From the NCBI GenBank assembly GCA_964036195.1, contig OZ038457.1, forward strand, positions 16,023,147 through 16,087,146: DNA of 64,000 nt, written 5' to 3'. How positions within the stretch are numbered: position 1 is the stretch's first letter; every line of letters begins with the position of its first letter. Of the stretch, positions 56,546 to 64,000 are shown piece after piece. The notes beneath the pieces were generated by a model, which was given only the letters and a program-made list of their open reading frames with translations, was not told where the DNA came from and made no database searches. The position numbers were made by a program, and so were the translations under genes. Source of the stretch: Sphaerolaimus hirsutus (lineage: Eukaryota; Nematoda; Chromadorea; Monhysterida; Sphaerolaimidae).

Positions 56546-56891
56546 CTTCATCTTAAAAGTGAAATCAATTGCAGGAAAAATGGGTATTTACATGTATGAT
56601 TATTTTGCTGATGCTGTAAATATGTGGATACAGGGGACTTCACTTCACCCGAGGACGTTATAAAGCAAAGATCCGCTGTAAAACGGTGCAATCACATCGA
56701 TAATTTTGGCAGCTTCATGAAAAGTTATAGTTTTTGGTGGCTGCAACGTTGAAAATAGGTACAACAATCAAAAAAATGCCATCGAAATCATCTAAACTTG
56801 CAACAATCGCAGCACCATATGGAGTTCCGAAGTGCACAAAAGAAAAAACCTACCTATCATATTCACAATCAAATTAACTTTCCACGCATAC

Positions 56892-56937
56892 CTTCATTCC
56901 GCTCATAGTAAGATGAAGTTGAACTGGCGTTGGACAT
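56892..56937 (-). CDS. Possible first coding exon of gene E
   Basis: ATG at 56937 opens MSNASSTSSYYERNE and reaches donor GTATGCG in phase 1 after 46 bp. The downstream exon ending at 56429 can be entered in phase 1, but then the following splice is out of frame. Weakly supported. Confidence 0.2.
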
Positions 56938-58308
56938 GACCACACTTGATTTCTACGCGTCAAAAAGACAGGTGCTCTGCTGCAAAGGGCCAGACTCCAG
57001 AGACAACTGCACGACAGTTCCACCCGCGAACAGCAAACAGTATAGTGCGCAGAGCGCCTATTGTTATGCTACTGGGTAGACTGTACAGACAGATTGCCTT
57101 ACAATGAGTGATACCATATTTTTATGAATAAGGTCACGTGGAAAAGTGCATCGAATTCACCCGAAGTATAACGATGTGATAAATACGATGAGAAAATGTT
57201 TGTTTGTTCTTTTATTCTAATGGGATATGGTAGATTTCATTGTACGGTGCAATGTCGCTGGAGTATATGTGAATAAACCTGTATCCTGCGAGTACCCGAA
57301 TTTTGAATACAATGTGAAATTTTTGTGCGCAGGTGCGATATGCTCTCGCATAATATATTTTTAAATATGTAGAATACCTTGTCGCATGACACAGGTGTTT
57401 GTATTTTTCTATTGAAAAACCAGGTACTGCACGATTCTGCGCTGAAAAGATCTGAGTCACTGAAAAAGTCTGGCTTTTGGATTGGAAAGCTAGTTAAATA
57501 AGTAAATATAACCGTGACCATCAAAAAACAGTCGTTAAGATTAAATAGTTTCAACCTTACATCAACGGTCAAAAGAATGACGCAGACATAGAGATGGCAT
57601 GGCGCTATCATTTCTAGGTGTTAAGAAGATATTTTTATTGCATATGGACACATATTGCAACAAAAAACTGCAAAAACTATTGTCAGAGGAAGTCATAAAA
57701 TTTGGTGCCTAACATCTCACCGAAGTGAAAGCGCTTTTTGTTTGATCAAAGCAGTGACGCATAGCATAATGCGTTGGGTGGGTTCTGCGGTTTTTTACAT
57801 AAGGGGTTTGGCGGAAAATGAGGTGAAATTTTTATCAGTGAAGTGTTAGGTGGGTAGAATAAATTAGTTTTGGCACGTGATGAAGCCTGTTGTTCTATTT
57901 TGGAGCATTTTGTTCACATTTTAGCTACGAAATTCTTGGCAACTCCAGCAATCGCTTTTAACAAGACAAATATTAAAAGTAATGATGTTTGCACACTCCG
58001 AACTTAGGCGGTACCGATTTTTCATTTTATCAGTTGGAACGGTTGAAAATAAGCATTAAAAAATGCACTTGAGTTCACTTGAGACGAGACTAGGGCAGGA
58101 AATGTTCGGATCACTGGTAAATGGCACGTTATGACGGATTAATAAAATGCTTGTCTGTAAGTAGTACAGTATAATCTTGGATTTATGGTATATATTCATG
58201 ATTCTGGTTCGGGATCTTCATGGGACTGCAGGGGTTCAGTATGGGGGGCGCTACATATCTATCTAGCGATTTATCTTTTTTCTTTCTAAAGCTTGAAAAA
58301 CCTTATAA
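56938..58308. other. Intergenic, nothing recognised
   Basis: AT-rich sequence with no exon, element border or RNA gene that I can support. Confidence 0.4.
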
Positions 58309-59149
58309 ATAAACAGGGGACACGCCAGGTCCGGCAGGCAAAAGTTGAGTCGGTTCCGGAGCCTATAACTCCGGTTCGAGGGGGGGGGGGGGTAAAAATT
58401 TGAAATTTTTGGGGAATATACTCTAAACCCCCCTTCGACTATACACTGCAGGGGGGCCCCGGCGACTCACCGGAGTGTGGGCCGCTGTATACGTGAATTT
58501 TTTTGTTAAAAAAACTGGTGTCCACGCGAGGTCCGGCAGCCCCTGGGTTGTGGACACATAATGAACAGTAACTCTGGCGGTGGGGGGATTATGTAGAAAT
58601 TTTAGGGAGGTGTACCTGACACCCCCCAGAGCTAAACACCACAGGGGGGGGGGGCGGGTGCGGCGACCCACCTGTGTGTGGGGCGCAGCACATTAATTTT
58701 GTTTTTAATTTTTCTGATTGTTAATTTTTCTGATTTTTTTGTTGGAAATTTCGCCGTCCAGACCAGCCTCGCACCGGACAGCGACAAAACATCGGCCGTC
58801 ATTTCGGCTGTGGGTGGGGTATAAAATCGACATTCTTGGGGGGTGCGCAACATTCTTACACAACTGTATACGGCAGGTGGGGCCTCAGCGACACACGTGA
58901 TTAAGCTGTTTTTTATAAGTGACAGAAAAGTGGTAAGTGTAACATGGCAGTGATAATTTGGTAAACAGTAAACAGTAAACAGTTTTTTTGGTATGTTTTA
59001 CAATTCTGCAGTACCATACCATACTGTAGAATGCAGCGAAATTTCCTGTCCAGTGCTCATCAACAGAACTTCTGACCTCCCTTGAGTTGCATACTTCAAA
59101 TACGCTTAAAATCGATTCTTTGTTAGACACTTTAAAAGTTGGTTTAGAA

Positions 59150-59779
59150 TAGGGTGTCAAAAAAATTTTTTTATGGAAAACGGAAACGGAAACGGAAAAA
59201 TAATTTCAGCGGCCGGAAAACGGAACGGAAAACGGAAAAAAATTTGCACTAGGCGGAAAACGGAAACGGAAACGGAAAAAAAATTTCAGCGGACGGAAAA
59301 CGGAAATAGGGGCCGGAAAAACGGAAACGGAAAAATGAAATTTGCACGGAAATGACAAAAATTTGCTGAAATTTTGCTGCAAGTGGGAGAAATTTGCGTA
59401 AATTTTGCTGGAAACAGAAAAAATTCACATAATTGACAATCTGCATGAATGTTTACCAGTTTGGCTGTAACAGAAAACAGAAAGTTGAGCCAGAAAATGG
59501 TAAAATGAGGCGGAAAAACAGTAAATTGAGGCGGAAAATGAAAAAAAGGCAGAAAAATTGGAAATTGAGCCGGAAAACGGAAAAAAGGCGGAAAAACTAA
59601 AAATTTGGCCGGAAAACGGAAAATGAGCCGGAAAAACGGAAACGGAAAATTTAGTAGCCGGAAAACGGAACGGAAAACGGAAAAAAAATTTCAGCAGCCG
59701 GAAAACGGAACGGAAAACGGAAAAAATTTGCCTGCGGAAAACGGAAACGGAAAACGGAAAACGGAAATTTGACACCCTA
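59150..59779. mobile_element. TAGGGTGTC hAT-like element with CGGAAAACGG array
   Basis: The 8-bp duplication GTTTAGAA lies at 59142-59149 and 59780-59787. Ends TAGGGTGTCAAA and TTTGACACCCTA. The interior is an almost continuous run of CGGAAAACGGAAACGG units, purine-rich on one strand throughout rather than inverted. Confidence 0.85.
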
Positions 59780-60712
59780 GTTTAGAATGCCCTCTTGGGG
59801 ATAGTTTAAGGTATAAAGTTGTGTAAAAGACCTTACTCCAAAAATGCCCAACTAAAGAATTTTAATGGGGTCCATTTGATGATGTCACCTATGACATCAT
59901 TGTGGTACAAATCTCTACTGCAATGATGTCATCACATCGACCCCCATTAAAATTCTTTAGCAGGGAATTTTTGGGGTAAGGTCTTTTACACAACTTTATA
60001 CCTTACACTATCCCCAAGAGGGCATCCTAAACCAACTTTTAAAGTGTCTAACAAAAAATTGATTTTAAGTGTATTTTTAGTATGCAACTCAAAGGAAGTT
60101 AGAAGTTCATACTGGACAGGAAATTTTGCCGCATTGTACAGTGTGGTATGGTAATGTAGGATTGTAAAACTTACAAAAATGTACTGTTTACTGTAAACAT
60201 AGCGTCAGGACTCTGCTCAAAAAGTGAAGAAAGAAAAAAATCAGATTAATGTGCTGCGGCCCACGCACAGGTGGGTCGCCGCACCCGCCCCCCTGCGGTG
60301 TTCAGCTCTGGGGGGTGTCAGGTACACCCCCCTAAAATTTTGACATAATCCACCCACCGCCGCTAGAGTTACTGGTCATTATGTGTCCACAACCCAGGGG
60401 CTGCCGGACCTCGCGTGGACACCGGTTTTTTGAAAAAAAATTCACGTATACGGCGGCCCACACTCCGGTGAGTCGCCTGGGCCCCCCTGCAGTGTAAGGT
60501 CGAAGGGGGGTTTAGAGTATATTCCCCCAAAATTTCCAATTTTTACCCCCCTAGAACCGGAGTTATAGGCTCCGGAACCAACTCAACTTTTGCCTGCCGG
60601 ACCTGGTGCCGGTTCCGCAAGTGGACAAGTTAAGAGTTAAAACATAAGAGTTGAGTAAAATGACAAATGGCAAGTTAAGAGTAAAGTTAAATGATAAATG
60701 ATGAGTTAAGAG

Positions 60713-61979
60713 TAGTGATGGAAAAAGCGCCAGGACTTTGGCGCCAAGCGCCAAAAGCGCCATGGCGCTTTTCCGAACCCCAGCGCCGAGCGCCAATGGC
60801 GCCAGAGCAAAATGGCGCCAAGCGCCAAAAGCGCCATGGCGCTTTTCTGGACTACGGCGCCAAGCGCCAATGGCGCCAGAGGATGTTGGCGCCAAGCGCC
60901 AATAGCGCCAGCGCCAAAAAAAATTTTGCTTCTCATATATGCAGCCATGCTAATGCACTGCTATTAATTTGTTTTTGGCGCAATATATAAGTCAACTCCA
61001 GTCACTTTTGTTATTTTTGTCTTGATATTTTAGCTGGGTGTTTGGGCTAACTATAGCAAACCATCTGTAAAAAGTGCTAAGATTTTTACGTGTTTTTTAA
61101 AATTATTTTTGGAATTAAGTAGTTTTCCCCTAAAATAATTTTCAAATGAAGTTTTCAATTTTTTGGAATACTTTCGATTTTTCTACTAGGATATTGCAGT
61201 TTCGAGTTTTGCTAGTCACTTTTGAACACAGGATTTTTAGGTTTCAAATTTTGGATTGCCATTGTTGGAATGGCTTCAGAAAGTGATTCCACACCCTGTA
61301 AAATCAAGTGTCAAATGTCAAGAAGTAAATGTGATGTAAAATGTCAATCAAAATAAAAAAGAACTTATTTTCATTGAACTTTGACATTTCACATGACACT
61401 TAACAAAGTTGTATTTATGAAATTTTGGATGATGTTTATTACTTAACTTTACACTTTACAGGGTCCTTTGACCCTGCTTAAACAAAACTGCAAGGAACGA
61501 GCTCAGTATAGTGATTGAGCTAAAAACCTATGTGAAAAGTGTTACCACAGTCCGATGAATAGTCACATAAAGCCTTACATAATTCGGATTAGATGGGACA
61601 AGTGTTGAATACCCATGCAATCACAGGGACATCGTTAACAAAGTAATCAAGAATAGGCTATGTTGATCTTGGAATACACTTACAGTAGCACATATACTTA
61701 TGTAAATTAAATTTAACAGGTCTTTCTGCATAAAATAATAATGAATTTTTAGTACTTCTTGGCGCTTTTTTGGCGCTTTTTAAAACACTAGCGCCAAGCG
61801 CCAATGGCGCCACGGCGTCATAGCGCCAAGCGCCAAAAGCGCCATGGCGCTTTTCCAAACCCCAGCGCCAAGCGCCAATGGCGCCACAGCAAAAAGGCGC
61901 CAAGCGCCAAAAGCGCCATGGCGCTTTTTGTTTTGGCGCTAGCGCCAGGCGCCAGCGCCATGGCGCTTTTCCATCACTA
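60713..61979. mobile_element. TAGTGATGG-family hAT-like element, third nesting level
   Basis: The 8-bp duplication GTTAAGAG lies at 60705-60712 and 61980-61987. Ends TAGTGATGGAAAAAGCGCC and GGCGCTTTTCCATCACTA; GGCGCC arrays at 60725-60915 and 61760-61970. Confidence 0.85.
61283..61476. mobile_element. CCCTGTAAAATC element, fourth nesting level
   Basis: ACACCCTGTAAAATCAAGTG and ACTTTACAGGGTCC are inverted, with TGTCAAATGTCAAG and its complement inside. Same family as 7421-7783. Confidence 0.6.
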
Positions 61980-62423
61980 GTTAAGAGACAAGAGTAAAGT
62001 TAAATGACAAATGATTAGTTAAGAGATAAGAGTAAAGTTAAGAGTCAAGCAAGTGTATCCAAATCTTTTTTTTTCGTATCCAAATCTTATGTTTTTGTAT
62101 CCAAATCTTATGTCGAAAAAAAGATTTGGATACAAAAACATAAGATCTGGATACGAAAAAATAAGATTTGGATACACTTGTCTGACTCTTAACTTTACTT
62201 TTATCTCTTAACTAATCATTTGTCATTTAACTTTACTCTTAAATTTACTCTTGTCTCTTAACTCAAAATTTATCATTAAACTTTACTCTTGTCATTTGTC
62301 ATTTTACTCAACTCTTAACTTTTAACTCTTAACTTTTCCACTTGCGGAACTGGCCCCTGGCGTGTCCCCTGTTTATAATGAACCATTGCGAACCCTGCCT
62401 CCAAACACAAGTGTACACATGAT

Positions 62424-62505
62424 TAGTGATGGAATGGCGCCATTTGAGGGCGCCGAAGTGCGCCGCGCAATGGCGCCCTTTTACTACTTTTGTTACTACC
62501 GGTAC
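62424..62505. repeat. TAGTGATGG/GGCGCC fragment
   Basis: TAGTGATGGAATGGCGCC followed by GGGCGCCGAAGTGCGCCGCG and CGCCCTTTTACTA. A short relative of 60713-61979. Followed by ACCGTATTTCCTCGAAATA (62617 onward), an unpaired ACCGTA end. Confidence 0.5.
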
Positions 62506-63399
62506 ATGGCCGGTATTTCGAGGAGCGACCATTTCGATAAAATATGGTAATTGCTGTTGAGCTTTGGTATAACAATCGGTGATTTTTATGATCCACTTTG
62601 AGTTACCTATATGTATACCGTATTTCCTCGAAATACACCCTTTAATTAATCAAAAAATTAATTTTGACTTAATTAACCATGTGCGACGATTTGGAATATT
62701 TATTCAAGTATGCGTGCTTAATAAATATAACATACAGAGGGAATATAACATACACAATCTAGCACGACCAAGTACTTGTACCACAAACACATATTCAGAC
62801 TGTGCGACACCACGCTACAGCCTAGTCATTCGGCCGTAGGATTTCAATAGAAAAACAAAATTCTACCGGCACGACCTGACATACCCTGCATGCATAGAAG
62901 AGGGCAACATCTCAATTTTAATGAAATTGAGGTGTCTAATTCTAAAAGTCGACAAGTCCACAAAATGCGATTTTGAGTAAATCGCATTTTCAGTTTCAGG
63001 CCCAATTCCAGGCCCATGGTGCGTGTCCAATTTGGCTCTCTCATGCCTTCCATTAGGTTCCATATCTTGACAATAAAGTGTCAAATTTTCAGCCCCTGCT
63101 TTCAACTTATATGTGAAAAATGTGGTGTCCATATAATTCCATTCAGTTAGAGCAAATCTGTTTTGGGGAGGGAAATGGACTTGTCGACTTCTTGCACGCG
63201 AGAACATTTTTGTTCCCGGCGACGACGAGGCTGCCTTGTGGGAAAGTTATGGACTTGTCGACTTTTAGAAATCGGGTTCCACAGTGAACTTATCACATTT
63301 CTTGCTTTTTCCCCAACAAAAAAGGAGACGAAGGATGGACTTGTCGACTTTTAGCTATAGGCTTTTCGGGGTGTAGAACGAAGAAAAGGGAGAAAAATC

Positions 63400-63733
63400 G
63401 CTAAGTGGGTGTAACATAGATCAAAATGGGTATACAAGAGCATATAGTAATAAAAATTAGCTGAAAATAGGTCAATAGGAACAAGAACTAGTGATTTTGG
63501 AGGTGAACATCTATAAAATGAATGAAAAATAGTGATTTTGAGCGAAAATTGGGGTATAGTTTCTCAAAAATCGCTCCAGAAAGGTTGATAGCTGAGCGAT
63601 TTGGGGGGGGGGGGTAGTAGACCAAAATTTTGCCTCTGGGATAGATAAATAGCTGAGCGGACTCCAGGATAGATAGATAGCTGGGCGGTTTGGGCGGGGC
63701 GGGGTAACCCCCCCCCCCCATTGGAGATCCCTG
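63400..63733. mobile_element. CAGGGATCTCCAA element, right part
   Basis: Ends TTGGAGATCCCTG with GATAGATAGATAGCTGGGCG and G tracts inward, matching 15670-16093. The left end was not found. The remaining DNA to 64000 shows no gene I can support. Confidence 0.5.
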
Positions 63734-64000
63734 GTCTGAAGTGCGCCCAACGATCAGACTGCAGAGCCAGATCGCCAGTCATTTCGCGACCCAGATTTCA
63801 GGAATCACTCTGGAATCACTCATACGAAAGAGTTGCGCATCCAGCTGGATCTAAGACTCAAGGCTTTTTCCTAACTGACAACCCTGTTTGCCCGACGTGC
63901 CCGGTATGCCCTCGCTTGTATTTACCAAAAGTCACGACCAACACACAATTAAATCTCGACATGACAAACGGTCAGGCGGCGGTTGTCGGGTGCCTTGCAT

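Larger units (their letters stand above)
60604..62357. mobile_element. GGCCAGTTCCGCAAGTGG element nested in 58309-62376
   Basis: Ends CTGGTGCCGGTTCCGCAAG and CTTGCGGAACTGGCCCC. Inside are GTTAAGAGTAAAGTTAAATG arrays, inverted at the far end, and a TATCCAAATCTTATG palindrome at 62048-62180. It carries 60713-61979. Confidence 0.75.
58309..62376. mobile_element. Large modular foldback element with nested insertions
   Basis: Ends ATAAACAGGGGACACGCC and GGCGTGTCCCCTGTTTAT. The arms (58309-59149 and 59780-60603) are inverted copies in order, including GGTCCGGCAG, CGACTCACCGGAGTGTGGG, GTGTCCACGCGAGGTCCGG and TTTAAAGTGTC blocks. The centre was hit by 59150-59779, and the right arm's tip was split by 60604-62357. 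Shares its module plan with 26707-28543. Confidence 0.78.

Noticed and set aside
63961-64000. ATG opening MTNGQAAVVGCLA at the right edge
   Set aside because: Only 13 codons before the window ends; no signal peptide, splice site or family match.
1-64000. Autonomous transposase or reverse transcriptase genes
   Set aside because: Despite many elements, no open frame shows a transposase or RT motif; all elements seen are non-autonomous.

Overview
The window is animal (metazoan) nuclear DNA. All genes have GT-AG introns and encode metazoan families: methionine adenosyltransferase, a seven-helix opsin, and secreted WAP/ShK proteins. GC-rich exons sit in AT-rich, repeat-packed introns. No ribosomal RNA, CRISPR or operon signal is visible. 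I cannot name the species; an aquatic invertebrate such as a tunicate or cnidarian would fit, but that is inference.

Layout. 1-1208 (+): the last four coding exons of S-adenosylmethionine synthase. 2746-7892 (-): a ten-exon atypical opsin, tail-to-tail with it. 8785-48909 (-): four tandem head-to-tail genes for small secreted Cys-rich proteins, called A, B, C and D here. Each begins with a 46-bp signal-peptide exon ending in phase 1, followed by one-domain exons encoding ShK-type (six-Cys) and WAP (eight-Cys four-disulfide core) modules. A and C share the order ShK-WAP-WAP-WAP-WAP-ShK. B is enlarged by internal duplication (5 WAP, 4 ShK). D has two ShK domains joined by a Pro/Glu/Ala linker and no WAP. 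For A-D and the opsin the hand-spliced reading frames close exactly: 390, 578, 378, 281 and 448 codons including stops. 54917-56545 (-): the 3' part of an unrecognised gene (E). 57000-64000 holds no gene I can support.

Most of the rest is transposable-element DNA. Many elements carry a flanking 8-bp direct repeat and short terminal inverted repeats starting TAGGGTTGG, CAGAGTTG, TAGTGATGG, TAGGGTGTC, CAACGATGG or CAGGGGTCT, which is the hAT superfamily signature. They are packed with short subterminal repeats that differ by family. Others use TA (ACCGTA ends) or TTAA targets. Elements are nested up to four deep. One family sits at or just beyond splice donors in four genes and in two of them supplies the donor itself, as introners do.

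Functionally, A-D look like a family of extracellular protease-inhibitor-like or channel-binding-like secreted proteins built by exon duplication. Their role (mucus, tunic, immunity or venom) cannot be read from the DNA.
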